Counted from the first letter of the stretch, positions 1-9,407 are shown. The stretch: DNA of 64,000 nucleotides from Pseudomonas fragi (GCF_900105835.1 NZ_LT629783.1:620001-684000); one strand, 5' to 3'. Notes: a model not told the origin generated them from the sequence alone. Numbers and translations are program-made.

Positions 1-1
1 C

Positions 2-535
2 GGTATGGTGCTAACGGGGGCGTTTCAGTTACTACGGGATGCCCGGGTGCTCGATTTTGGTGTGTTGGAGAACATATTCGATTCTCAGCCTATGAGTTGT
101 TTTGATCCAGGGTATCGAACGAACATGGAGCGAAGGCAGTTTCTACGCACCTTGCACAGTAAAATCAGTTCGCCGGTCACGCCTGACCAAGAACAGGAAT
201 ATTTACTGACCCAAGTGATTGCAGAGTACCTTTCTACGCAGGTTGAGCCGCCTATTGATGGGGTGATGTTTGCCTCTGTTCAGCACCAGGACGGGATCAA
301 CATTGCTCTGTTTTCACGTGTGCTCGCCATCATTCCTTATCAGGAAAGGACAGAAGACGACCCCATCATCGGCAATGGGCCTTTCCCGTCTGGTCTTGCG
401 TATATCCCGGATACTCTGGAGGCCCACAAAATCGGCTGTGTCACCTTTGAGGTCGAGCCGCTAGTTATAAACGGCGATATCGTCATCAGGGATTGGCGTT
501 ACGAGCAAGACCCCTACGGTGAATGGGACTATTGA
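2..535 (+). CDS. RES-domain protein, C-terminal part (cut by window start)
   Basis: The reading frame is open to the first base, so the ATG at 5 is probably internal and the gene begins outside the window. The visible 176 residues include a segment (residues about 85-106, DGVMF-S-----DG-NIALF) that resembles the C-terminal conserved Ser/Gly-Asn-Leu-Phe region of RES domains. RES proteins are known as NAD+-degrading enzymes, often toxins paired with a Xre antitoxin; no antitoxin is visible downstream, and an upstream one cannot be checked. The gene lies 88 bases before the STAND-type gene on the same strand, so the two may be co-transcribed. The RES assignment is from a short motif and is moderate; the NADase role is inferred. 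Confidence 0.55.
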   Translation, partial: GMVLTGAFQLLRDARVLDFGVLENIFDSQPMSCFDPGYRTNMERRQFLRTLHSKISSPVTPDQEQEYLLTQVIAEYLSTQVEPPIDGVMFASVQHQDGINIALFSRVLAIIPYQERTEDDPIIGNGPFPSGLAYIPDTLEAHKIGCVTFEVEPLVINGDIVIRDWRYEQDPYGEWDY

Positions 536-622
536 GACCTATTTGTTTATCACCGATGCATAGGGCCACTTAGACACCCGAGCACTAACCGGTTGCACCA
601 TTTTGAGCGGACAAGCATCTCT

Positions 623-3600
623 ATGACCATGGGAAATGAAGAAGGTGGGACCAACGCGTCCTACTACGGCTACGACTACCAGAAATTGGTGACTGTCTGG
701 GTGGCGTTGCGCCTAATGTTTGGTCCGGGTGCCGTCACAGACCAGGTGGTGGTGGAGCCGGCGTCTCACGACGACGTCATGGCGCGCATGGCAGTGCCGG
801 AGGAAGCGGCCGAAGCCAACCTCAAGATCACCGCTAGCGGCGAACTGCATGTGCAAATCAAGTTCAAGGGCGCCGGGGCCTGGAGCGCCAAGGAGTTTGC
901 GAGCGTAGTCAACGAAAAGGGGGCCAAGGGGGCCAAGGGGCCGAAGCCGCGATCTCGTGCCAAAGCTCTGCTGCTTGCCGATAGCAGTCGTCGCTATGTC
1001 TTCATCACCAACTCCAGCGTGGATGGTGATTTGGCTAAGGGACGAGTCAGTTATCCTGAGCAGAAGTCAGATGCTGCCTTCCTCCCGAAGAATCTCAATC
1101 TCGATGCGGCGGGGAAACTAAGCCTAGCCGGTCGTTTCGCCCTGATCGAAGGCATGACCCATGAGGAGACGCGGCGACAAATCGACACAATCCTCGGTGG
1201 CGCGCTGCATGTACCTACTCAGGCCCTTGATGCCTGCGTTGAACGGCTTAAACGGGCCGTCGAGGATCGTTTTCTCACAGTCCCCGATCCACTGCGTAAG
1301 ACGGATATCCAGAAGATTGCCGAAGGTTTCGGTGGTGTGCCGCACGCCAACCCGCAGCTCGCCCGGTACGTCCCTCCTTCCAACCTTCCTCTTGCCGAAG
1401 CTTACTTGACTAAGCTCGGCGCAGTGTTGCTGATTGGCCCATCGGGTTATGGCAAGAGTCTCACTGCCGACAAAATCGCCTTCAACCGCCGCCAGGCTGA
1501 TCCGCCTTATAAAGTGGTCCGCGAAAGCGCGGGCCTACCAGCGATCGAAGAGGCATTTGCCGCTCCTGGTCGGGTGCTCTTCCATCTAGAAGACCCATGG
1601 GGTCAGTCCGGGTTGAAGAAGGGCGAGGCCGAGGATTGGACCAAACGGATCAGCGCCCTCATTCACCAGAGAGGCCCTGACAAGCAGTTCGTCATCACGT
1701 CGCGGAGTGAGATCTATCGCGCAGCTCTCAGCGCAGCGCCACCGCCAGTGTGGGCTGACTGTACCGTCGTCATCGACGACGACGCTTACGGTGAGGCGGC
1801 GCGCAACGTGATCCTGATGGGTCCCTTGGTTGCTACCGGCGCGTGGCGCCAGGACCTCACGCGCCAGCATGAAACATGGCTGCTCCGTGCCTTGAAGTCG
1901 CCGTTCGAGCTGAATGCTTTTGCGCGCGAACTGATAGCCGTCTCCGAGCCCGCTGAAGTGGATATCAGTCGGCTGGTGGATCGGGCGCTCAGTGATAGCC
2001 GGTTGCAGGTGGTCCGTGATCAGATTGGTGGCTTTGGCGATCGAGGCGTCCGCGGCGCCGCCGTGCTCTGGGCACTGCTGCGTAATTCGCGCAGCCTACC
2101 ACCTAGCCAGCTTGTCCGACTTCGCCGTGAGGTTGATCGCGAGCGCGTGGTCGAGATCGGCCTCGACGACTTGGCTAAGCATTTGGCTCTGACCCAACTG
2201 ACCAAGGACGGCAAGGACAACTACACCGCTCATGCCAAGGTCGTTGAAGCAATGGAACAGTTGGCTCGTGAACAGCCCCGCGCGGCTGAAGATGCGATCA
2301 ATGCGTCTGCTCGAGCGGCCCTCGTCCTGGCCAAGAAAGATCTTGAGTTCTTAGGAGTAGTCGAACGTCTGGTGACCGGGGCGAGGGCGCTTGAAGACGA
2401 TGGGGTTGAGTTCGACGAGGCCGTTGTAGCAGCCTTCGATAGCATTCTGATTGACGGTCTGATCAAGGCTGCGGGCGATGCCAACAACTTTAAAGGGGCG
2501 TGGAGTTCAGCGACTCGACTACTTAGCCCGGATTCTCCGATTCGCAGGCTCGTAGACTGGCTCGAGCGTGGTGGGCCGAGAAAGAAAGATGGCTTCGGTG
2601 CTGTCGGCTGGCAACCACCCAAGGTTTCCAAGACTGATCGCGATGCTGTGGTCGCCGCCGATCCAGAACTGCGCATCGTCAATGGATTCATCGCTTATTG
2701 CTTGCCATGGACGGATACCGACTATGCTGCCGAGGATCTAATTTCCTGGCTGCGGCCTTTTGCGGTGGATTTTACCGAGGCTTTCCTGGCAGCAGGCGAG
2801 GTGGTATCCGACAGCGCCGAATTTGCAATGAGTGCCGACGCGATTTCGGAATGTGCCTTGGCAGGTGCTGAGCCGCCGTATGACGCGGTGTGGGATCAGA
2901 TTATGGAAATGCGGGCGAGCGTTGACTCTACCTTGGCTAGGTCCAGCGAGGAGCGCCGTCAAGCTTGGCAAGGAGAGCTGGATTTTGCTGTAAGTCTCTC
3001 CATCCAGGAACGCGCCGAGGAGGAAGGGCCTTCTTCGGCTGATCACTTTGCCAAAGGCTATGTCAGGGCGCGCCGGCGCCTGCAAGGTCACAAGTGGATC
3101 GCGAAACATCCCAGACCGGATATTATTCTGCCGCTTTGGGCCGAGGTCATGCGCTACAGTCAGCCCACGGTCAAGGCCGCCGAGCTTGACGCCTTTTTCG
3201 CGGCCGCTGGTGAGGACGACTGGCTTCAGGCCGCAGGGCTGAACATCATTGCCGACCGGCGCCTCGAATTTGGGCGAGACCGCGTTATGCGAGCACTGAC
3301 TGGCGGCGGTACCGAGGCGATCGACGCCGCCGTCCGGGCTCTTTCATTTCTTGAAAGCGACGGGGAAGGGGGATCGGGCAAGCCATCGGCGCAGAGCATT
3401 CTGTTGGATCTTCTACAGCGGTTGTCGCCGGTTCGCGCTGTGCTGTTAGCACCGAAGATTGCCAGCTTGGAATACGGGAAGAAGAAGGCTGCGCTTGCGC
3501 AGCGCATTCTAAACGCTAGCCCACCCAATGCTAAGGCGGCCTTGCACCTGGCGCTTTCGCGTGAGTTCCGGGCTGAAGACTCCACCCTCTTGCAATGTTT

Positions 3601-4855
3601 TCAGGATATTCCGCTGGACCAGAGACAAACCCTGCTGAATGAAGGGCCCCGAGGGCTGGCGCGTCTACTGCTTACGGCCTCAGCTGTTGAAGGCGAGGAT
3701 GTCCAAGTATTAGCTGAAAAATGGGTCGGATCTGAGGATGAAGACGATGCCCAGGCGGCCGTTGGGGCTTTAGCCGCGATCGGCAGTCCAACGGCCCGGC
3801 GTTTGATCGCCAAGGCGCTCGCTCATCCGCACTACAGGGTAAGGCGCGCCGCCATATGGGCCCTGGCCCCGAAGGCAGACAGGGATGAAAAGGCAGCACT
3901 ATTTGACTTGGTCACAGATAGAAGTGCGCCGGTACGAGCGGCACTAGCCGTTGTCATCGGTCAGCATCGCTGGACTGACGGACTCGACGCTCTCCTAACG
4001 CTTCTTGGCGACCGTCGAAACTATGCTAGGCATTTTCTGCATCAGCACCGAGACGAGCCCGAGTATCACGTCGCCCGTGCCGCTGCGAATGCGTTCGGTC
4101 AGTTAGACTCCCTGCCGGTGGCTGTCTTGGACCGCATCTCGGATTTTCTCATCCGCGAAGACGACAAGGCCATTGATACCCTTCTGCACGGAGCTTTGCT
4201 CGACCTCATGATCACTCCAGACTATCCGACGGCCTGGAGGGTGATCGAACACTGTCTTTGCGACAACCATGTGGTCGGTAGCCGCGAAGAAAATCTTTAT
4301 CCTGTGCGTTACGCGGCGGCTTGGATCGCGGTACGCAGGTTCAGCCATCACCCCTCTGAGCTCAATCTCGTGCCTTGGTCGGTGATTAATCAAGCAGTAG
4401 ACCACATCGATCCGCAGTTAGCTGCGCCGCTGCTTCTGGCGCTTGGCGCGAAGCTTGCTCGTTGCTGCGATGCTGACTCTTTGGAAGCCCTTCGCGGCAC
4501 GAATACCTCAGATTCCCGCGTGGCACTTGCGTTATCTATGCTCGACGAGCTAGGGATGGCAAAGTCGCTGGCCATCAAGCACGATCTTTTGGCGACGAGC
4601 CACCCTTTGTTTGAAGACAGTGATGACCTCTCCACAGATGATGCTCAGCTCTCTCGCTGGGCACTATCCTCATCCGGCCGTTCTTGGCTGGCTTCCATGC
4701 AGGGCGAAGCCGACGTTGAGTCGACACTTTTGTGGATGATGACCCTTCGAACGGGGCTACCACTCATCGATGACACCTTTGAGCCGTGGTCGCTCCGGCG
4801 GAAGAAGGTCATGCCTATCATGACGTTTGCCGAGATGTTAGGGGAGATGGAGTGA
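623..4855 (+). CDS. Nuclease-like / STAND NTPase / HEAT-repeat protein, probable antiphage defence
   Basis: A 1410-residue protein if started at ATG 623; an in-frame TTG at 593 and an ATG at 629 are alternatives, none with a strong ribosome binding site. Residues about 13-95 resemble DUF4297/Cap4-like PD-(D/E)XK nucleases: a GY-YQ segment, a Glu-x4-Asp-Asp stretch (about 45-51) and VQIK (about 77-80). A P-loop GPSGYGKS at 272-279 and a hydrophobic strand ending HLEDPWG (about 320-327) mark an NTPase of the novel-STAND type. The C-terminal third, especially residues about 1030-1170, has alanine-rich helical repeats (RRAAIWAL, VRAALAVV) like HEAT repeats. Such sensor-NTPase-effector architecture is typical of antiphage STAND proteins; substrate and trigger are unknown. 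Neighbours are a RES gene and an IS scar, consistent with horizontally acquired DNA. Confidence 0.65.
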   Translation: MTMGNEEGGTNASYYGYDYQKLVTVWVALRLMFGPGAVTDQVVVEPASHDDVMARMAVPEEAAEANLKITASGELHVQIKFKGAGAWSAKEFASVVNEKGAKGAKGPKPRSRAKALLLADSSRRYVFITNSSVDGDLAKGRVSYPEQKSDAAFLPKNLNLDAAGKLSLAGRFALIEGMTHEETRRQIDTILGGALHVPTQALDACVERLKRAVEDRFLTVPDPLRKTDIQKIAEGFGGVPHANPQLARYVPPSNLPLAEAYLTKLGAVLLIGPSGYGKSLTADKIAFNRRQADPPYKVVRESAGLPAIEEAFAAPGRVLFHLEDPWGQSGLKKGEAEDWTKRISALIHQRGPDKQFVITSRSEIYRAALSAAPPPVWADCTVVIDDDAYGEAARNVILMGPLVATGAWRQDLTRQHETWLLRALKSPFELNAFARELIAVSEPAEVDISRLVDRALSDSRLQVVRDQIGGFGDRGVRGAAVLWALLRNSRSLPPSQLVRLRREVDRERVVEIGLDDLAKHLALTQLTKDGKDNYTAHAKVVEAMEQLAREQPRAAEDAINASARAALVLAKKDLEFLGVVERLVTGARALEDDGVEFDEAVVAAFDSILIDGLIKAAGDANNFKGAWSSATRLLSPDSPIRRLVDWLERGGPRKKDGFGAVGWQPPKVSKTDRDAVVAADPELRIVNGFIAYCLPWTDTDYAAEDLISWLRPFAVDFTEAFLAAGEVVSDSAEFAMSADAISECALAGAEPPYDAVWDQIMEMRASVDSTLARSSEERRQAWQGELDFAVSLSIQERAEEEGPSSADHFAKGYVRARRRLQGHKWIAKHPRPDIILPLWAEVMRYSQPTVKAAELDAFFAAAGEDDWLQAAGLNIIADRRLEFGRDRVMRALTGGGTEAIDAAVRALSFLESDGEGGSGKPSAQSILLDLLQRLSPVRAVLLAPKIASLEYGKKKAALAQRILNASPPNAKAALHLALSREFRAEDSTLLQCFQDIPLDQRQTLLNEGPRGLARLLLTASAVEGEDVQVLAEKWVGSEDEDDAQAAVGALAAIGSPTARRLIAKALAHPHYRVRRAAIWALAPKADRDEKAALFDLVTDRSAPVRAALAVVIGQHRWTDGLDALLTLLGDRRNYARHFLHQHRDEPEYHVARAAANAFGQLDSLPVAVLDRISDFLIREDDKAIDTLLHGALLDLMITPDYPTAWRVIEHCLCDNHVVGSREENLYPVRYAAAWIAVRRFSHHPSELNLVPWSVINQAVDHIDPQLAAPLLLALGAKLARCCDADSLEALRGTNTSDSRVALALSMLDELGMAKSLAIKHDLLATSHPLFEDSDDLSTDDAQLSRWALSSSGRSWLASMQGEADVESTLLWMMTLRTGLPLIDDTFEPWSLRRKKVMPIMTFAEMLGEME

Positions 4856-4964
4856 CCCCGGTAGTAAGGCGCAAAGGGGCTCGTAGACTGTCGCGCGGTT
4901 ATAAACACTTGAGCACTGCGCTCTAAAAGGCCAAGCGCAAGATCGGAAAGTCCAAAGCCCAAGT

Positions 4965-5091
4965 CTGTTTTACAACAGCAGTCGACTGCACTCTGCGCTG
5001 GGCTACCGTTCTCCGAACGAATATGTCAAAGGCTTGAGGCAAAAAGCTGGATAACCAGCTTCTTGGCGTCCGTTGTCACGGGACAGGCCCA
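4965..5091 (+). mobile_element. 3' remnant of an IS3-family insertion sequence
   Basis: Translating 4965-5054 gives a frame ending LFYNSSRLHSALGYRSPNEY followed by eight residues and TAA. The FYN--RLHSALGY-SP-E- motif is the C-terminal end of the IS3-family OrfB (DDE) transposase. No upstream transposase sequence is recognisable, so only the tail survives. About 22 bases after the stop, near 5064-5091, the stretch ending GGGACAGGCCCA resembles an IS3-family right terminal repeat. This marks a past insertion and deletion at the border between the defence-like gene and mexT. Confidence 0.7.
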
Positions 5092-5413
5092 TGGTTACTC
5101 CTACTATTTTTTTCCAACGACCTCTGTGTTTGGCGTTCCTGGACGGGATTATCAGGATTTCAGAGGCACCAGAAGATCGCTTCAAGTCTACAAACTGAGG
5201 TGATCGGATAGCGCTCGACGGCGGTTTGGGAGCAGCAGCGTATGACTTTTTCGAGAAGTGGCTGTTGGACCTCAGGCTGGGGGCATCGTTTTCAAACCAT
5301 CCAATGCATGCCCTCAGATGTGCCCCCAATGTAGCAATCCACTGGAAGTGAATGGAGCTCCATGGTTTGTGGAAAGGCAAAAATGATCAGATGAACAGCC
5401 TGTCAGACGACGC
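5092..5413. other. Intergenic, nothing recognised
   Basis: These 322 bases between the IS scar and the mexT stop codon hold only short open frames on either strand with no recognisable motif. In P. aeruginosa mexE would begin in this position. It may be decayed DNA left by the insertion event. Confidence 0.5.
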
Positions 5414-6328
5414 CTAAAGACTCTCAGGGTCGCCAAAAAACATCTGAATCCTTGACCGCAACCAGCGCTCCCCCGGGTCGTTGTCCTGGGCGCCGCGCCA
5501 GGCCATGTGCAGTTCGAAGCTTTGTGTGTCCAGCGGCGGGTCTTCGGCGCGTACGCCACCCGCAGCCGTCAGTGCTTCGGCCGTGTAGTCGGGGACGGTG
5601 GCGATGATGTCGGTGCCCGCCAGCAGGGTGCTCAGGCCGTTGAACTGCGGCACGGCCAGGACCACATGGCGCTTGCGGCCCATTTTTTCCAGCTCAGTGT
5701 CGATAAACCCGCTCAGGTCGCCAGCAAAAGACACCAGAGCATGGGGCCGCTCACAGAAATCGTCCAGGCTCAGTGAACCCGGCATGGTGTCGGCACGCAG
5801 CAGTTTCGGACGGCTGCGGCGCAATACCTTGCGCTTGGCGTTGGCCGGCAGGTCACTGGTGTAGCTGACGCCCACGGAAATTTCCCCCGAGGCCAGCAAC
5901 GGCGGCATCAGAATGTAGTTGACCCGGCGAACCACCAGGACAATACCCGGCGCTTCCGCGCGCAAGCGCTTGAGCAGCAAGGGCAGCAGGGCGAATTCGA
6001 CATCGTCCGACAGGCCAATGCGAAATACCGAGGTGCTGGTGGCCGGGTTGAACTCGGACGCACGGCTGACAGCCGTGGAGATCGAGTCCAGGGCCGGCGA
6101 CAGCAAGGCGAAGATCTCGATCGCCCGGGCGGTCGGTTCCATGCTGCGCCCGGTACGCACAAACAGCGGGTCGTCGAACAGGTTGCGCAAGCGTGACAAT
6201 GCCGCACTGATGGCCGGCTGCCCCAGAAAAAGCTTCTCGGCTGCACGGGTCACACTGCGTTCATGCATCAGGGTTTCAAAGACGATCAGCAAATTCAGAT
6301 CGACGCGACGCAAGTCGTTACGGTTCAT
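5414..6328 (-). CDS. mexT: LysR-type transcriptional activator MexT
   Basis: A 304-residue LysR regulator, the same length as P. aeruginosa MexT, and very similar to it along its whole length as I recall that sequence (for example the N-terminus MNRNDLRRVDLNLLIVFETL and the central RIGLSDDVEF). The winged helix-turn-helix lies at about residues 20-65 (SVTRAAEKL, QPAISAALSRLR) and the effector domain follows. MexT activates mexEF-oprN and mexS in response to electrophilic or disulfide stress. The gene is intact and divergent from mexS across 277 bases, the ancestral arrangement. mexEF-oprN, normally directly downstream, is absent; an IS3 scar and a defence-like gene are there instead, so the regulated pump must be elsewhere or lost. 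Confidence 0.93.
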   Translation of the reverse strand: MNRNDLRRVDLNLLIVFETLMHERSVTRAAEKLFLGQPAISAALSRLRNLFDDPLFVRTGRSMEPTARAIEIFALLSPALDSISTAVSRASEFNPATSTSVFRIGLSDDVEFALLPLLLKRLRAEAPGIVLVVRRVNYILMPPLLASGEISVGVSYTSDLPANAKRKVLRRSRPKLLRADTMPGSLSLDDFCERPHALVSFAGDLSGFIDTELEKMGRKRHVVLAVPQFNGLSTLLAGTDIIATVPDYTAEALTAAGGVRAEDPPLDTQSFELHMAWRGAQDNDPGERWLRSRIQMFFGDPESL

Positions 6329-6605
6329 CAGGCAGGCTTCGCTGGGGGTTCAACAGGTAGTCAAGTAACGGATCTTACTGGCAAAAACGATTTTTCGTCA
6401 CTCGGTAGATTTTTTTCTTACTTTTCTGCAGGCGTTTTATCACCCGTTTAAAGCGGGTTTGCCGGGTTTTTGCGGGATGTGGTGCGGGCCAACCTGTCGG
6501 CGGATCAATGTCAGGCATGTCGACTATTAATGCTGTCTGTTAGTCTTGCGCACAAAGCCCGGATAAAGTCCCGTGGTATTAGCGATTAATTAGGCGAGGT
6601 TGGTA

Positions 6606-7628
6606 ATGTCGCGCACGATCCGTTTTCACAAGTTTGGACCGGCCGAGGTGCTCAAGTGCGAAGAGCACGAAGTCGCTGCGCCTGCGCCTGGCGAAGTACA
6701 GGTCCGTGTCGAGGCCATTGGCATCAGCTGGTATGACGTCCTGTGGCGCCAGAATCTGGCCCCCAGTCACGCTCGTTTGCCTGCGGGTATCGGCCATGAA
6801 ATGGCGGGTGTCGTCACCGCCGTGGGGGCCGGTGTGGAAGATTTGGCCATTGGTGACAAGGTCGCCAGCTTCCCTGGCCAGAGCGCCAACGACTACCCGA
6901 CCTATGGCGAGCTGATCTTGATGCCGCGCTCCACCCTGACCCGCTACCCGGACGTGTTGTCTGCGGTCGAGGCCAGCGTGCATTACACGCCGCTGCTGAT
7001 TGCCTATTTTGCCTATGTCGACCTGGCGCAGGCCAAGCCCGGGCAGAGCGTGCTGATTACCGATGCCAGCCACTGTGCCGGGCCTTCCTTCGTGCAATTG
7101 GGCAAGGCCCTGGGCCTGAAGGTGATTGCCGCGACCAAGGATGCCAGCGAACGCGAGTGCCTGCTGACCCTGGGTGCCGACCATGTGATTGTCACCGAAG
7201 AGCAAGACCTGCTGATGCAGATCAACAAGATCACCGACAGCAAGGGCGTGGATGTAGTGCTCGATGGTCTGGGCGGTCCGCAAATGTCGGTGCTGGGTGA
7301 TGTGCTGGCACCGCGTGGCAGCCTGGTGCTGTATGGCTTGCAGGGCGGCAACCAAACGGGGTTCCCGGGCTGCGCGTGCTTCCAGAAGAACATCAAGTTT
7401 TTCGTCCACTGCATCGGCAACTTCACCGGCAAACCCGAGCTGGGCATCGCCCAGGACGAAGAAGCGATGAAACGTGCCTTGCGTGATATCAACCAGCTCA
7501 CCGCCGACGGGGTGCTGACGCCGCTGGAGATCAAGGTTTTTCCATTTGAAAACTTTGTTGAAGCCCATCGCTATATGGACGATTGCCCTTGTCGCGGTCG
7601 GGTGGCCTTGCAGTTGGCTGCGGTCTGA
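6606..7628 (+). CDS. mexS: MexS-like zinc-type oxidoreductase (MDR family)
   Basis: A 340-residue medium-chain dehydrogenase/reductase. The ATG at 6606 is chosen over the TTG at 6600 because GAGG at 6595-6598 is well spaced for it. The GroES-like N-terminal fold (GIGHEMAGVV-AVG) and the Rossmann part (SVLITDASHCAGPSFVQLGKALG, then VDVVLDGLGG) are evident. Divergent pairing with mexT identifies it as MexS, whose loss in P. aeruginosa causes metabolite stress and switches on MexT. Here it is full length. A strong terminator follows, so it is monocistronic. A candidate MexT-type site lies in the mexT-mexS gap. Confidence 0.9.
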   Translation: MSRTIRFHKFGPAEVLKCEEHEVAAPAPGEVQVRVEAIGISWYDVLWRQNLAPSHARLPAGIGHEMAGVVTAVGAGVEDLAIGDKVASFPGQSANDYPTYGELILMPRSTLTRYPDVLSAVEASVHYTPLLIAYFAYVDLAQAKPGQSVLITDASHCAGPSFVQLGKALGLKVIAATKDASERECLLTLGADHVIVTEEQDLLMQINKITDSKGVDVVLDGLGGPQMSVLGDVLAPRGSLVLYGLQGGNQTGFPGCACFQKNIKFFVHCIGNFTGKPELGIAQDEEAMKRALRDINQLTADGVLTPLEIKVFPFENFVEAHRYMDDCPCRGRVALQLAAV

Positions 7629-7648
7629 CAAGTACACGGTAATAAACG

Positions 7649-7683
7649 CGCCCCTGAACGCAGTGTTCAGGGGCGTTTTTTTT
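7649..7683 (+). terminator. Rho-independent terminator of mexS
   Basis: An 11-bp perfect inverted repeat (CGCCCCTGAAC / GTTCAGGGGCG) with a 5-nt loop is followed by eight T residues, 20 bases after the mexS stop. Confidence 0.92.
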
Positions 7684-7946
7684 GTGCTGGCGAAAGTTGT
7701 ATTTTTTTCCCTGTGTTGCGCTCAGCAGGCCAGGGCGAATACATGCATTTTAGTGTGGAAAGAAAGGGCAAAAGTAATTCATAAAGTTGTCATGTAGCAC
7801 AATATGTATTTTTTCGAAGGTTTCCTTGTAGGGTTATTCCTGTGCGTATGTGCGCCTAGTCTGTTCTGACCAGCAGGGTTGATGTAAATGTGGGCGCGTC
7901 AAATCGGGCTGCCGATAATAAGACCCTCGATATGGAGGGATAGCCC
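7684..7946. other. Intergenic region upstream of the 486-residue gene
   Basis: An AT-richer stretch, presumably holding the promoter of the next gene. GGAGGG at 7935-7940 is a good ribosome binding site for the ATG at 7947. No repeat or RNA element was recognised. Confidence 0.4.
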
Positions 7947-9407
7947 ATGAATAACTTTCATGAACAAGCCATGAGTTTTGTCTATCAACAAGTCCTGCAC
8001 CGACTCCTGGGTTTTTTCAGCCGCCCCGAGCGCATTGCCTTGCAGTTGTTGATTCAACGTTTAATGGTGGCAGCCGGGGGGCTTGAGCGAATAGGGCGCT
8101 ATCGGGTGATGGTTGTTCATGAAGGCGGCAAGGAGTGCGCTTATACCCTGGCGTTTTTGCGCGCGGCACAACTTAGTATTGCCGGGCGCTCGCCGCACAC
8201 CTTTATATTGCGCATTGCAATACTGCGTCAGCCGCGGATGACGGCCAATGTGATGGAGCGCATCCAGACCCAATGCAGTGAGTTGTTTATTTATGACGAT
8301 GATCGCGTGGAGTTATTGCTGGTCGATGAAAAGGGCCTTGGCAGGTTGCATAAGCCGGGTGCTTTTCAGAGCCAGGCATCGGAGCTGAACCGAACCCAGG
8401 TATTGATGTCGGGGCATTTGACCCAAGGCGACGCCCGGGCAACGTTCTTTTATGCCGACCTGCTGGGGCGCGCCAAGTTATATCGGCATGCCTGCGAGTG
8501 GGGAGGCAAGGTCGACGCGTTGATTGACCGCCGCCCGCCCAGCCATCTGGGCCAGTATGTAACCTGGATTCTGGAGGTCGCCCACCGACAGGGACACTGG
8601 CCAAAGGGAGGCGGGCGTGATGGCTTTGAAATGGCAGTCAAGTTGTGCAGCCAGCTGGATGATGACTACAAGCAGTTGTTGCATCTGGCCCCGGCGCACA
8701 GTGGCGAAGTGACGGTTGCCGGTGTCGGCACGGATATCAATGTGATCAATATATTTGATTGCCTGTGCCATGAAGTGGATGTGTTGCACTCGCAAGTGCT
8801 GATGTTTGTAGAGGGACCGTGGAATATCAAAGCGTTTGATATCGAAGAACCCCAGGCTGCCGTCGTATTATTGGCCGCCCATGTCCACGGTTTGCGCGGT
8901 ACTTATCAATATGGTGTGGAATACAGCGTGGGGGCGGATGCGTATTTGCGCCGCGCTTCCCAGGAAAACAAGGCCAATGATCGCTTTAAAGGGCAGTTGA
9001 TCAAGCAGTTGGGAGCAACCTTCAATACCCCCAAACGAATCCAAAAACTGCACGGGGTGGCCACGCAATATCTGAGCGAGTTGCACGGTGTCAATGATGA
9101 ACAACTGGGTTGTTTTATCTGCTCGCCGTTTGTCAATCAGGCCCGTGGGCTGGAAGCCTTTTTACATAATTGTTACCCCGACAAACTGCGTTTTCTCCAG
9201 GACTTCCGTCAGTTGTTAATGGCGGCCGGCACCACGACGCAGGTGGATGCCGGTTGGCTCGAGTCCGTCAGCGGTTTGTCGCTGGCGTCGTTGCAGGCGC
9301 TGTATCAGATGCAAAGAATCGACTTCAAGCAATGCGATTCGTTGATCGCCAACCTGTCGGCACACGATCCGGGCAAGAAACCCTGGCAGACGGCACCGAA
9401 GGGTTGA
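7947..9407 (+). CDS. Conserved hypothetical protein, function unknown
   Basis: A 486-residue soluble protein with a strong GGAGGG ribosome binding site. No signal peptide, membrane helix, nucleotide-binding loop or known catalytic motif was seen. The sequence mixes aliphatic helices and strands with scattered Cys (for example FDCLCHEV and LGCFICSPF near residues 270 and 390). It sits 79 bases before the FAN1 nuclease gene on the same strand, but nothing in it points to DNA repair. Codon use matches its neighbours, so it is a real gene, but I cannot name a family. Confidence 0.75.
   Translation: MNNFHEQAMSFVYQQVLHRLLGFFSRPERIALQLLIQRLMVAAGGLERIGRYRVMVVHEGGKECAYTLAFLRAAQLSIAGRSPHTFILRIAILRQPRMTANVMERIQTQCSELFIYDDDRVELLLVDEKGLGRLHKPGAFQSQASELNRTQVLMSGHLTQGDARATFFYADLLGRAKLYRHACEWGGKVDALIDRRPPSHLGQYVTWILEVAHRQGHWPKGGGRDGFEMAVKLCSQLDDDYKQLLHLAPAHSGEVTVAGVGTDINVINIFDCLCHEVDVLHSQVLMFVEGPWNIKAFDIEEPQAAVVLLAAHVHGLRGTYQYGVEYSVGADAYLRRASQENKANDRFKGQLIKQLGATFNTPKRIQKLHGVATQYLSELHGVNDEQLGCFICSPFVNQARGLEAFLHNCYPDKLRFLQDFRQLLMAAGTTTQVDAGWLESVSGLSLASLQALYQMQRIDFKQCDSLIANLSAHDPGKKPWQTAPKG

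Noticed and set aside
5003..5380. A 125-codon minus-strand frame downstream of mexT
   Set aside because: It runs through the IS3 transposase tail and has no recognisable feature or ribosome binding site.
6579..7637. A 352-codon minus-strand frame over mexS
   Set aside because: mexS is clearly the coding strand; the antisense frame has no motif.
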